Notes: generated from the sequence alone by a model not told the origin. 64,000 nucleotides of DNA from Acinetobacter baumannii (GCF_016508585.1 NZ_JADVOP010000012.1:35829-99828), one strand, 5' to 3'. Shown: positions 37,941-46,748, numbered from the stretch's first letter. Translations and numbers: made by a program.

Positions 37941-37952
37941 TCATCTAAATCA

Positions 37953-38711
37953 TTATTTCTTACCACCAAAAGCAACGTCATATGCTCTGTAACCAGCGAA
38001 CATTGCCATTCCTGCTAAGCTGGTTTGACTATTATAAAATTGACCAAACACTTCACCACCAGACGGTCCACCTACCCAAGATGCATTTGAACCACTAATC
38101 GTAGCGTCATTACTAATCGTCGCAGTACCTAAATTAAATGTACGTGAACTGTCGCTCAATGAGCCCGTTAACTGTTTGGTCGCAAAGTTTGCAGTAAACG
38201 TACCTGACAACAAATTAGAGCCATTATAATTATTGACACCTTGAACGCTATAATTTGCAGTACCTGTAGACGGTACGCTAGTATCCGCATCTTTACCATT
38301 GTAATAAACTGTATGCGTCCATGGATCAACTGTACCTAAACGATATCCACTGGCATCTTTGGCTTCGGCATTCCACTCTCCAAACCAAACATCTTGTGTA
38401 GGAACCTGTTTATAACTGCTATAACCGATTCTTTCGTGATATGGAGGTGCACCTACTAAATATGGACTAAGAAGTACCACACCATTAACATCTGCATAGC
38501 GTTGAAAGCCAGAAAATGCAACAACTATACCATTATAAAAGTCTTTAATTCCAAAACCTATACCAGCTACTGATTGACCTGGACCAATTGAGCCAGTAGA
38601 ACCAACTACAATTTTGAAGTTATCACTTGATTCACCTATGTCTGCCCCTTGTACAACACCCACTGAACCAATAGATAATAAAACAGCCAATGAAATAGAG
38701 TGTAATTTCAT
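37953..38711 (-). CDS. hphA2: Hemophilin-like secreted hemophore, paralogue 2
   Basis: 252 residues with signal peptide MKLHSISLAVLLSIGSVGVVQGA. The amino half (about 24-97) is the heme-binding part by analogy with hemophilins; the carboxy half is a TbpB-like small beta-barrel ending FGGKK, the Slam recognition handle. GAGGAA lies seven bases before the ATG at 38711; a longer frame from 38744 has none. It is the tandem copy of the gene at 38843: the carboxy halves are almost identical, but here His46 is Gln and a new His appears at 133 (PWTHTVYY), while His92 is kept. Heme binding is inferred, not shown. Confidence 0.85.
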   Translation of the reverse strand: MKLHSISLAVLLSIGSVGVVQGADIGESSDNFKIVVGSTGSIGPGQSVAGIGFGIKDFYNGIVVAFSGFQRYADVNGVVLLSPYLVGAPPYHERIGYSSYKQVPTQDVWFGEWNAEAKDASGYRLGTVDPWTHTVYYNGKDADTSVPSTGTANYSVQGVNNYNGSNLLSGTFTANFATKQLTGSLSDSSRTFNLGTATISNDATISGSNASWVGGPSGGEVFGQFYNSQTSLAGMAMFAGYRAYDVAFGGKK

Positions 38712-38741
38712 TTCAAGTTCCTCGATACGCTTTTTTATTAT

Positions 38742-38772
38742 CATTAAGAATAAAAATTAAAAATACTTAATG
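38742..38772 (-). repeat. Inverted repeat in the leader of hemophilin 2
   Basis: CATTAAG and CTTAATG arms flank an A-rich spacer. The same structure precedes hemophilin 1 (39635-39663), so the leader was duplicated with the gene. Confidence 0.6.
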
Positions 38773-38792
38773 ACTAGTTTGAACTGCAATAA

Positions 38793-38830
38793 TAAAATAA
38801 AAAAGAAAGACTTACCGAAGCAAGCCTTTC
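38793..38830 (-). terminator. Terminator between hemophilin 1 and hemophilin 2
   Basis: Nearly identical to the hairpin at 37903-37940: GAAAGGCTTGC / GTAAGTCTTTC arms around TTCG, then a T-run on the minus strand. The terminator was copied with the gene. Confidence 0.88.
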
Positions 38831-38842
38831 TCATTTAAATCA

Positions 38843-39601
38843 TTATTTCTTACCACCAAACGCAACGTCAGATGCTCTATTACCAGCAAATGTTGCAATG
38901 CCTGCTAAGCTGGTTTGACTATTATAAAACTGACCTGAAACAGTACCGCCAGAAGGTCCACCTGTCCAAGATGCATTTGAACCACTAATCGTAGCGTCAT
39001 TATTAATCGTTGCAGTACCTAAATTAAAGGTACGTGAACTGTCACTCAATGAACCCGTTAACTGTTTAGTTGCAAAGTTTGCAGTAAACGTACCTGACAA
39101 CAAATTAGAGCCATTATAATTATTGACACCTTGAACGCTATAATTTGCAGTACCTGTAGACGGTACGCTGGTATCCGCATCTTTACCATTGTAATAAACA
39201 GTTTGTGTTGCTGGATCAACTGTACCTAGACGGTTTCCACTGGCATCTTTGGCTTCGGCATTCCACTCACCAAACCAAACGTCTTGTGTAGGCACTTGTT
39301 TATAGTTGGCATAACCGATAGCAGCATGTGTTGGCGGAAGACCAGGTAAATACGGGTTTAAGCGCACCACACCATTGCCATCTGCATAGCCGTTAAAACC
39401 TGAGAATGCAACAACTGCACCGTTATAAAAGTCTTGGATTCCGAAACCTACACCCGAGTTTGGATGGTTTGGCCCCAGTGAACCTGTAGCTGCGACCTCG
39501 ATTTTACTAACATCACTCGACTCACCGACTATAGCTGCCTGAGCAGCACCGACTAAACCAATAGATAGTAAAACAGCCAGTGAGATAGATTGAAGTTTCA
39601 T
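38843..39601 (-). CDS. hphA1: Hemophilin-like secreted hemophore, paralogue 1
   Basis: 252 residues with signal peptide MKLQSISLAVLLSIGLVGAAQAA. The amino half has two histidines that could ligate heme, His46 (LGPNHPNSG) and His92 (PPTHAAIGY). The carboxy half is a glycine-, serine- and asparagine-rich barrel ending DVAFGGKK, typical of Slam substrates. It follows the receptor gene by 201 bases and has its own Fur box at 39660, so it can be made strongly under iron limitation. The role by analogy with A. baumannii HphA is to bind heme outside the cell and deliver it to the TonB receptor. Confidence 0.87.
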   Translation of the reverse strand: MKLQSISLAVLLSIGLVGAAQAAIVGESSDVSKIEVAATGSLGPNHPNSGVGFGIQDFYNGAVVAFSGFNGYADGNGVVRLNPYLPGLPPTHAAIGYANYKQVPTQDVWFGEWNAEAKDASGNRLGTVDPATQTVYYNGKDADTSVPSTGTANYSVQGVNNYNGSNLLSGTFTANFATKQLTGSLSDSSRTFNLGTATINNDATISGSNASWTGGPSGGTVSGQFYNSQTSLAGIATFAGNRASDVAFGGKK

Positions 39602-39634
39602 TTTAAGTTCCTCGTTATGAGTTTAAAGTTTTGC

Positions 39635-39672
39635 CATTAAGAATAAAAATAAAAATCTTAATGATTATCATT
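39635..39672 (-). promoter_or_regulatory. Fur box and inverted repeat before hemophilin 1
   Basis: AATGAT and ATCATT around T (39660-39672) form a Fur-box core. It overlaps an inverted repeat CATTAAGA / TCTTAATG (39635-39663). The matching region before hemophilin 2 keeps the repeat but not the intact Fur arms. Confidence 0.65.
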
Positions 39673-39802
39673 TAAAATAAAACATGTGCTGCACTGATTT
39701 TAATTTTTCAATTTAAGTGTAAAATCAAGGAGTACCTGTCTTATTTTCCACACATTTATTGCACACTACGTGCAATAAATTCAGTAATTATCCAAAGTTT
39801 CT

Positions 39803-42800
39803 TTAAAACTTATGGCTAACGCTTAACTTAAATGTTCGACCAGGTGCTGCAATTGCCGAACGGGTTAAAGGATCAATATAGAATTCGTCAGTAAGATTAG
39901 TTCCCACCAGTTCAAATAAAGTGTCCTGCTTCAGTCGATAATTGATATAAGCATCTAAAATGGTCATTGAGTTCCAAGCCAAAGGGGTATTGGCGTAATA
40001 ACTCATCTCTATCCCGTTATAGTTTTTCGTTTCAGGATTTTCATATTTTTGGTAATAACTCGCTCGTGTACCCAATTCCAATTTCTGATCAAAGAAACGT
40101 CCTCCAAGCGTCAAATTTACTGAATATTTGGGAATTGCCATACTGACCAAATATCCCCCTACAAATCCATCATCGACACAGCGATTTACTGAGAACTGCT
40201 TATTTGCCCCCAAAATCATTGCTGAATTTTCATCACATACTTTATTCTTAAAACGGTAATTGGCACTCAAATCCGTAAAGAAACGTCCATTGTCAAAGCG
40301 ACTTTGTAGTTCCAGTCCTTCTGTAGTGAGACTATCGACATTACTAAATGCCAAAGTTGGGCTACGCTCAATCGCATTCTTGGTTTTGTTATAGTAATAA
40401 GCCAATTTAATATCAGCATAACTGCTGTTTTTAAATAACTCAGAAAGATTATGAACATAGGCGAGTTCATAATTTGATGCATGCTCAGGTTCTAACTTAT
40501 AGCCACTTAAAGTTCCAGAAAAACCAAGCGTACTTTCAAACATACTTGGCATTCTATATGCTTCGCTATAGCGCAAATACATTCGGCTATTTGAGTTAAA
40601 GTTAACCGTTGCTGAAGCCGTCGGTGTCCAACCACTATCTTTGGTTTTTTGCACACCTGTTTTGGTTAAGTCAATATCATTATAAGCACTAGGAATGCCA
40701 CCACCAGAATAATATCCATAATCCCGACCTTCTACCAAGGTACCATTTAAAAAGGGATTATTGGCAATGGTTAATTTTCCACGACTATCCTTTTGATAGT
40801 TAATCGTATTACGTTGAGTATATATCTGTCTTTTTAATTCTTTTTGCTTATATTCCTCCGTCCAGCCCTGAGCCAAAGCGACTGCATCTAATGTATTTCT
40901 TAATTGTTGTTCGCGTTCTGGAGTCATATTTGCTTTTTTGGTAAAATAACTCATGCTTAATGCAGTGGCTTTTTTAATCAGGTTAAACTGGGGATCACCC
41001 GCATTGACCCGTTCATTAAGAAAATCATCAAAGGCCCAATAGTTTTGATATCTTGCACCTGCGTTTAGCGTCAGCCATGACACTGGCTGATAGTCAAAGT
41101 TAAAATTAAACTCTTTTTCTTCTCGACGCCCTGCTCTCGGTACCATTCGATAACCTGAATTCGTTCCGTTAATATTTGGGTCTTTATAAATATCATCTGA
41201 ACTGAGCTTTTCTTTTTGAAAACTACCACCAACAGTCAAGCCAAGACTAGACAGTAATTTAAACTTATTACTTAAGGTTATTCCTTGGCGAGTATTGTCC
41301 GAGTTTGCGACGGCACTGTTCACAAAGATGCCCAAGTTCTCATTGGTATCATTGGGAAATCCACCAGAACTATAAGTATGGCTTTTGGTATCAGTTCGCC
41401 AAATATTGCTGTAAAAATCGACTAGATTATTGTTTTTAGGCTGATATTTGTATTCCATATTATAGGCTTTGGAGTCAATATGACTTAGAGGCCACTGTGG
41501 TACGCCTGTTTTGTTTTTTACCAATGCCTCCCAAGCAATTCTTGAGGGCAGTATTTCTCCATTGGTGATTGAACTGTCTCGATAGCCAAACTCTAAACGC
41601 TGTTCATCAGTCGGCTTCCATGTTGCTTTCAACAAATAAGATTCTGTTTCTAGAGATGTATTCGGAACTTCTGTACCTCCCGGATAAACTTTGGCAAGAT
41701 AAGGAACATAGTTATAACGTTCCTGTGATGGTTTATTATAATATTCACTGCCATTTTTTCCGGCAAAATGATTACCCTTATTCCGATAAGCATAAGCAGC
41801 CAATACTTCAAAGTTATCAGTACGCCCCGCCAAAGCGATACGAGTCGCAACATCATCACCTGAGTATATATTGTTTTCTTTATTCTGGCGTGCCATCTTA
41901 AATAAAGACGGATCATAATAAGGTTCGAATATTGGCTTACCTTGCCAGTTCGTTGCTACTGGCGGATAGTTGGGATTATCATAAATACTTTGACCTGTGA
42001 GTAATTGCGGTTCTCTAGGTTTCACTGCATTACTGCTGGTTTCTACTTTTATTTCTCCACCAAAATTTTTACCTTCTTTTAAAACATCATCTACAGCCAA
42101 AGTATGAATAACGACAGCACCGCCGACACCTGTGTTTACATTGCGGGTGATGGAAGGTCCTTTGATGACTTGTAGCCCACCGATTAAATTCGGATCGATA
42201 TAACTACGGTTATTTGCACCGTTATAACCGCGCCATACTGTTAGTGCTTGCTCTGTCCCATCAATAAGCACTGGCACTCGTCCCGGTCCTTGAACGCCAC
42301 GTATGCTTGGATCTAAAGCACCACTATTTCGAGCATCCCCACTGTATACTCCGACCATTCCCTTAAATAAGTCTGCTGGCTGAGCGCCTTTATATCGTTC
42401 TATTTGCTCTTTGCTGGCGTAGACGCTAGAAATATCTTGGTCATAAACATCATTCTGCCCTTTGGTATCTCGACTCACTGTGCCAAAAACAGTCATTGGG
42501 CTAAGTTGCACCGCATTTTCATATTCGGTGGCTGTTGATTGAGTGGTTGCTGCTGCGGTTTTGAGTTCAGCTTGAGTCACTTCCTTGAGCATATAGCCAC
42601 TGCCCACTTTTGCTGCAACAAATTCAGTGGGTGCTAAAATACGCTGGAAACCACTTTCCACATCATATTGCCCAGTCAAACCAGAACTGGATTTTCCTTT
42701 TAATAAATTGGCATCTATGGCAATCGTGGTACCTGCTTGTTCAGCAAAAGTGTTTAAAACACTGGCAAGTGAACCTGCTGGGATATGATAAGAACGTGAT

Positions 42801-42937
42801 TCCAAAGTTTGCGCAGAGACGCTTTGCGCCAGCCCCATTGCGCCAATCCCCACACAAGCAACATGAATAGCCAATGCCAATGATGAAACTCGAAAAGAAG
42901 ATTTTGTTTGCTTTTTATCCCAAGCAGCTTTGTTCAT
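39803..42937 (-). CDS. hphR: TonB-dependent hemophilin/heme receptor with signalling domain
   Basis: 1044 residues. A long signal peptide (ending AQSVSA), an STN domain (about 45-120: RSYHIPAGSLASVLNTFAEQAGTTIAIDANLL), a plug (AQPADLFKGMVGVYSGDARNSGALDPSIRGVQGPGRVPVLIDGTEQ) and a large barrel ending FKLSVSHKF. GGGGCG precedes the ATG at 42937; a longer frame begins at 42976. It lies between fecR/fecI and the hemophilin genes, so it is the likely hemophilin-heme receptor and signals through the adjacent FecR. A weak Fur-like repeat (42952-42970) lies just upstream. Confidence 0.87.
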   Translation of the reverse strand: MNKAAWDKKQTKSSFRVSSLALAIHVACVGIGAMGLAQSVSAQTLESRSYHIPAGSLASVLNTFAEQAGTTIAIDANLLKGKSSSGLTGQYDVESGFQRILAPTEFVAAKVGSGYMLKEVTQAELKTAAATTQSTATEYENAVQLSPMTVFGTVSRDTKGQNDVYDQDISSVYASKEQIERYKGAQPADLFKGMVGVYSGDARNSGALDPSIRGVQGPGRVPVLIDGTEQALTVWRGYNGANNRSYIDPNLIGGLQVIKGPSITRNVNTGVGGAVVIHTLAVDDVLKEGKNFGGEIKVETSSNAVKPREPQLLTGQSIYDNPNYPPVATNWQGKPIFEPYYDPSLFKMARQNKENNIYSGDDVATRIALAGRTDNFEVLAAYAYRNKGNHFAGKNGSEYYNKPSQERYNYVPYLAKVYPGGTEVPNTSLETESYLLKATWKPTDEQRLEFGYRDSSITNGEILPSRIAWEALVKNKTGVPQWPLSHIDSKAYNMEYKYQPKNNNLVDFYSNIWRTDTKSHTYSSGGFPNDTNENLGIFVNSAVANSDNTRQGITLSNKFKLLSSLGLTVGGSFQKEKLSSDDIYKDPNINGTNSGYRMVPRAGRREEKEFNFNFDYQPVSWLTLNAGARYQNYWAFDDFLNERVNAGDPQFNLIKKATALSMSYFTKKANMTPEREQQLRNTLDAVALAQGWTEEYKQKELKRQIYTQRNTINYQKDSRGKLTIANNPFLNGTLVEGRDYGYYSGGGIPSAYNDIDLTKTGVQKTKDSGWTPTASATVNFNSNSRMYLRYSEAYRMPSMFESTLGFSGTLSGYKLEPEHASNYELAYVHNLSELFKNSSYADIKLAYYYNKTKNAIERSPTLAFSNVDSLTTEGLELQSRFDNGRFFTDLSANYRFKNKVCDENSAMILGANKQFSVNRCVDDGFVGGYLVSMAIPKYSVNLTLGGRFFDQKLELGTRASYYQKYENPETKNYNGIEMSYYANTPLAWNSMTILDAYINYRLKQDTLFELVGTNLTDEFYIDPLTRSAIAAPGRTFKLSVSHKF

Positions 42938-42976
42938 TTTACGCCCCAGTAAATGTAAATAAGAATCATTCAACAT

Positions 42977-43363
42977 ACATAATTAAATGAATCCTAATTT
43001 TTGCTTCTACTGAATATGACGCACGAGAAATAAAAAAGTGGAACCTAGAATTAAAATTTTTTTTAAAATGAAACTTGAACGGGTCTTAGATTTATTACGA
43101 AACGGAGCTTTGGGAAGCTTTCTAAATCTGATTGATCTTGATCAGGTATGAAACTTTTGTCTTTAACCTGAGTTCGATAAAATTCTTGATAAAATATGAA
43201 ACTTGAAAAAGTCAGCCACAATTTCCTGAGATAGGGCTTTATTGATAATAATGTAATCGTCTATTCTCATTAATCAATGCGTTTCAGGTCACTCATTGCT
43301 GAGTAGTGAGAGCAATGGGGTTGATTGAGATGTATAACCGACTCATAGATGTAATTACTTATG
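42977..43363. other. Gap between fecR and hphR
   Basis: About 390 AT-rich bases with no credible gene. ATGAAACTT occurs three times (near 43068, 43148 and 43196), twice followed by GAA. The region presumably holds the FecI-dependent receptor promoter, which I cannot define by eye. Confidence 0.45.
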
Positions 43364-44377
43364 TTATTGAGTCGTTACCACAGTCAGATACGGCGTGATT
43401 TGATAAATCTTGAGCTGTGGAAACACACTATTCAACAACTTCAAAGCATTTTCAGTATGATCTAAAGGCAAGACTGCATTGACTTGGATTTTTTCCAGTT
43501 GATCCTTTTTAAATATAATTTTCGTTCGGCTATTTTGATCTAATTCCGTCAAAACTTTCGATAAAGGCATATTTTCAACAATCAACTGACCTTGCATCCA
43601 TTTTTGTTGTTCGTTATGAATGTTCAAATCATGAATGGATTGTATAGCATATCCATTAAATGTGACTTCCTGCCCTGCGGATACAATCACGGAAGATGGC
43701 TTGGATGGTTGTTTACCTAAGTGAGAAGTTTGTACTTTCACTTTAGAATGCAACATCTTGAGTTCTGTAAGTTCTGGCTGATAGCGAACACTAAATGCAG
43801 TGCCTAAAGCTTCGATTTGACCATGTTGTGTTTGAACAATAAATGGGCGTGCTCGGTCTTTAGCGACATCTACAAATATTTCGCCTTGGACCAACTCTAC
43901 GACACGTTGATTAGCAGAAAAATGTACATTGACCGCACTTTGCCCACGAAATTTCAGCGTTGACCCATCGTTTAAGCTATGAGTATTCCACTCTCCTGCC
44001 GAAGACTTGAGGTCAGCAGTGAGGTAAGCGATTGGATGATAGGCAAGATAAGTATAAATCCCCCCCAAACTGCATAATGCGATGGCGAAGATGCTCCCAT
44101 AACGTAAATTCTTTTGTTTATTTGCACTTTGCAAACCTGCTTTCAGCACGGATTGCGTCATCTGTTGCTGTTGGGGGGTCTGTACCAGTTTTTGAATAGA
44201 ATACAGATAATGTTCAATATCTTGTGCAATTTTTTGTCGTTGCGGACTCATACTTTTCCAAGCATCAAAATCCATTTTAGCCGCTTTTTTTGTTAAATCA
44301 TCATCAGCACTGAGCAGTACAATCCACTCTGCGGCTTCTTCAATTAATTTTTGTTTGCTTTTCTGATCGTCTATCAT
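43364..44377 (-). CDS. FecR-type anti-sigma regulator of the hemophilin locus
   Basis: 337 residues with the same layout as the protein at 31301: a cytoplasmic amino domain (EEAAEWIVLLSADDDLTKKAAKMDFDAWKSMSPQRQ), a membrane segment (about 93-112, YGSIFAIALCSLGGIYTYLAY), a periplasmic FecR domain (LNDGSTLKFRGQSAVNVHF, RVVELVQGEIFVDVAKD, ALGTAFSVRY) and an STN-like tail. Its ATG follows the fecI stop directly. It should couple hphR occupancy to the sigma factor. Confidence 0.9.
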   Translation of the reverse strand: MIDDQKSKQKLIEEAAEWIVLLSADDDLTKKAAKMDFDAWKSMSPQRQKIAQDIEHYLYSIQKLVQTPQQQQMTQSVLKAGLQSANKQKNLRYGSIFAIALCSLGGIYTYLAYHPIAYLTADLKSSAGEWNTHSLNDGSTLKFRGQSAVNVHFSANQRVVELVQGEIFVDVAKDRARPFIVQTQHGQIEALGTAFSVRYQPELTELKMLHSKVKVQTSHLGKQPSKPSSVIVSAGQEVTFNGYAIQSIHDLNIHNEQQKWMQGQLIVENMPLSKVLTELDQNSRTKIIFKKDQLEKIQVNAVLPLDHTENALKLLNSVFPQLKIYQITPYLTVVTTQ

Positions 44378-44899
44378 TTATACAAACAGATCCTTCTCTT
44401 GCTTTAGCACATAACATTGCACCAAGCATGTTGCGAGATATTTTTGAATCATTTTCGTCGAAACACCAATCTGCTTGGCAATTTCTTTATGGGTCAAACC
44501 TTCAAAATAATGTAAGACAAATGCACGTTGGGCTTTTTCAGAAACAGATGCCAATGCCTGACAAATTTGATCAATCGCTTGAATAATCTGTAGTTGGTCT
44601 TCTGGTGAAGGAATCGCATCTAAAAGATATTCCATTTGACCTAATTCATCCAAATACGCTTGTTCAATGCGTTTACGGCGGACTTGATCAATCATTAAAT
44701 TACGTGCGATCGTGACTAAATAAGCACGTGGCTCTTTAATCCCAAACAACTCATCACGCGTCTGTAAAATCTTGATAAAAGTATCTTGAACCAAATCAGC
44801 CGCATGTTCACTGCTACCAATCTTTTTTCTCAGCCATTGATGCAACCAGGACTGATGATCACGATACAATTGATCTACAAATGCAGGATTTTTGTTCAC
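44378..44899 (-). CDS. FecI-type ECF sigma factor of the hemophilin locus
   Basis: About 173 residues from a GTG at 44899. The frame extends to a TTG at 44929, but that would lie inside the Fur-boxed promoter, upstream of the expected transcript start. Region 2 is LYRDHQSWLHQWLRKKI, AADLVQDTFIKILQTRDE and EPRAYLVTIARNLMIDQVRRKR; region 4 is QRAFVLHYFEGLTHKEIAKQIGVSTKMIQKYL. It presumably drives hphR and perhaps the hemophilins. Confidence 0.9.
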   Translation of the reverse strand: MNKNPAFVDQLYRDHQSWLHQWLRKKIGSSEHAADLVQDTFIKILQTRDELFGIKEPRAYLVTIARNLMIDQVRRKRIEQAYLDELGQMEYLLDAIPSPEDQLQIIQAIDQICQALASVSEKAQRAFVLHYFEGLTHKEIAKQIGVSTKMIQKYLATCLVQCYVLKQEKDLFV

Positions 44900-44921
44900 A
44901 ATAGAATCAACTCGTTTAAGC

Positions 44922-44957
44922 TCACACAAATGATAATAATTATCATTTAAATGTCAA
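44922..44957 (-). promoter_or_regulatory. Fur-controlled promoter of the hemophilin fecI
   Basis: On the minus strand a perfect -35 TTGACA (44957-44952), a 16-base spacer and a -10 TATCAT (44935-44930). A perfect inverted repeat, AAATGATAAT and ATTATCATTT around A (44928-44948), covers the spacer and the -10 box. Iron-loaded Fur bound there would block RNA polymerase. Confidence 0.8.
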
Positions 44958-45195
44958 GTGACTCTTTCCTAAAATCCTTGATTTATTAAGTACAGTTTTA
45001 TCATTTGCGCATATAAGGCTTCGATATCTCGATTAAACATAACGATTATTTTTCCACTAAAACAACCTTTTAAACGCTTATTTCTCATTGCATCATTTTG
45101 TATCTAAATTTATTCATGCATAGTTATGGATATTTTTAAATCAGCATCTACTTTATTGAGGTCAACACATTATCGATATCATCCTAAACCTCACC

Positions 45196-45633
45196 TCAGC
45201 CCTTACAGTATAGACACTCCGATTTTTCCAAAGTGAGGTGGTAAGTACTTGCGCCATGCGCCAAGATCAACGCTTGAAGATCAAGTTCCAGATCCTGATC
45301 CTGAACCAAATGTAAATGACCGCATTTTTTACAGCATATGCGGATATTGGTTTGGCAATTTTTAAATGAATAGAGTGCCTGTTCATTTCCAAGTTTAAAT
45401 TTCACCAACACCCCTGCTTCTTCCAACTGCCTCAAGGTCTGATATACACCTGCAAAAGACAGTTTTTTAACCTGTGGTGATGGATTGTATAAAATCTCAG
45501 CAGCAGTGAGTTCACGCCGTGCATTTTTTAAAATATTCAGTACTGTTAATCTTGTTGTAGTCACTTTTAAATTTGCTTGTAAAAGTAAATGTTTTAATTC
45601 TTCAATATTTTTATAGGGGTTAAAGATTTCCAT
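45196..45633 (-). CDS. Fur-family regulator in the hemophilin/HemO locus
   Basis: 145 residues. The winged-helix half reads LLLQANLKVTTTRLTVLNILKNARRELTAAEIL and LSFAGVYQTLRQLEEAGVLVKF, as in Fur proteins. The dimer half keeps two cysteine pairs for structural zinc (CKKC and CLYC) but lacks the usual HHDH motif, having RICCKKCGHLHLV instead. So metal sensing may differ from Fur or Zur; a heme- or redox-responsive role is possible but unproven. GAGGA lies 11 bases upstream. It is transcribed towards fecI, after DUF454, hemO and tonB. Confidence 0.85.
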   Translation of the reverse strand: MEIFNPYKNIEELKHLLLQANLKVTTTRLTVLNILKNARRELTAAEILYNPSPQVKKLSFAGVYQTLRQLEEAGVLVKFKLGNEQALYSFKNCQTNIRICCKKCGHLHLVQDQDLELDLQALILAHGASTYHLTLEKSECLYCKG

Positions 45634-45654
45634 CCAAAGATAATCCTCATTGAT

Positions 45655-46080
45655 TCATGCCTTAAACCACATCCATATTTGTACGCAAATCATCATGATA
45701 ATTATTGCGCCAACTGCCCATGGATGAGGCACTGTCCAAATTAAAATTCCGGCGGCAACACTCATACTCAACAAAGAAAATAACTTCACTTTTGTAGGTA
45801 GTGTGCGCTGGGTCTGCCACTGCTGTAAAATTGGTGCAATCAGTCGATTGTTTACAATCCAGTGATGCATTCGTTTTGAGCCTTTGGCTGCAAAAATTGC
45901 TGCAAGAAAATAAAAATCAAACGTAGGCAAACCTGGTACCACTAAACCCATGGTACCCAAAATCAAACATAAACCTGCGAGTGCAATACACACGCAACGT
46001 ACCAACCATGACTTCGCCAGTTTAGGTTCTGGCAATGTAATACTGGTATTGATCTCTGTTTCAGTTCCTGTTTGCTTCAT
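45655..46080 (-). CDS. DUF454 (YbaN-like) inner-membrane protein
   Basis: 141 residues with three to four membrane segments. The family pattern is visible: LGTMGLVVPGLPTFDFYFLAAIFAAKGSKRMHHWIVNNR, then two hydrophobic helices before the end. Function unknown. It lies between hemO and the Fur-like gene with small gaps, so it likely shares their transcript and may aid heme or iron handling at the inner membrane. Confidence 0.85.
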   Translation of the reverse strand: MKQTGTETEINTSITLPEPKLAKSWLVRCVCIALAGLCLILGTMGLVVPGLPTFDFYFLAAIFAAKGSKRMHHWIVNNRLIAPILQQWQTQRTLPTKVKLFSLLSMSVAAGILIWTVPHPWAVGAIIIMMICVQIWMWFKA

Positions 46081-46110
46081 TGCTTGATTCCCTTTTCAAC
46101 GATTCATCAT

Positions 46111-46707
46111 TTATTTCAGTGTTTTCAATTGTGCTAAAAGCTCACCAAAACGCTGAAAGCCTTGCATCGCTCCTTCAATAATTAGTTGTTGATCTTCTGA
46201 ACTAAAATTTGCCTCATCCAGCGTTTGCTTGAAACGTTTCCACACTAAGCCTCGACCTTCTGGATATGCTGCCAAATTACGTGCACCAAACTCAGCACTA
46301 AAGCCAAATTTAGCTTGGGCTTCTTTGAGTAAAAATGCTGCACCTAATGTCGAACCTTCAGAGACATAAATCCAGCCTAATGATTGAGGAAAACTCACGG
46401 TATGCGTTGCAATATCGCTTTGTTGTGGCTGCACGCCTAAATCAGCCAAATCCTGCAATGCAGCATCAGAACGACCACGCACATCTAAATCAGGAATCAA
46501 CTGTTGCACTTTTGCATCCTCGTATAAATGCTCGACATCTTTCTGAAAGTAATACTGTGAAAGTGTGAATTGGGCATAATTGTCTTGGCTGGCAAAAGCA
46601 CCCGATTGTTGCATCAAAACTTCCATACGATCATGTTCTTCAGCAGTCGTTCGTTTTAAACGTTGCATTAAACTTTCTGTCATTGCTTTTTCTGTCGATG
46701 CGTTCAT
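46111..46707 (-). CDS. hemO: Heme oxygenase HemO
   Basis: 198 residues of the bacterial HemO/PigA-type heme oxygenase family. The proximal ligand is His25 (TAEEHDRME), and the distal helix has the glycine-rich GWIYVSEGSTLGAAFLLKEA. It degrades heme to biliverdin, CO and iron in the cytosol. GAGGAA lies six bases before the ATG. The gene follows tonB by 41 bases and is the intracellular end of the heme route encoded here. Confidence 0.92.
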   Translation of the reverse strand: MNASTEKAMTESLMQRLKRTTAEEHDRMEVLMQQSGAFASQDNYAQFTLSQYYFQKDVEHLYEDAKVQQLIPDLDVRGRSDAALQDLADLGVQPQQSDIATHTVSFPQSLGWIYVSEGSTLGAAFLLKEAQAKFGFSAEFGARNLAAYPEGRGLVWKRFKQTLDEANFSSEDQQLIIEGAMQGFQRFGELLAQLKTLK

Positions 46708-46748
46708 AAAAATTCCTCAATAAACATTGTATACACCTGTTAGTCCAA

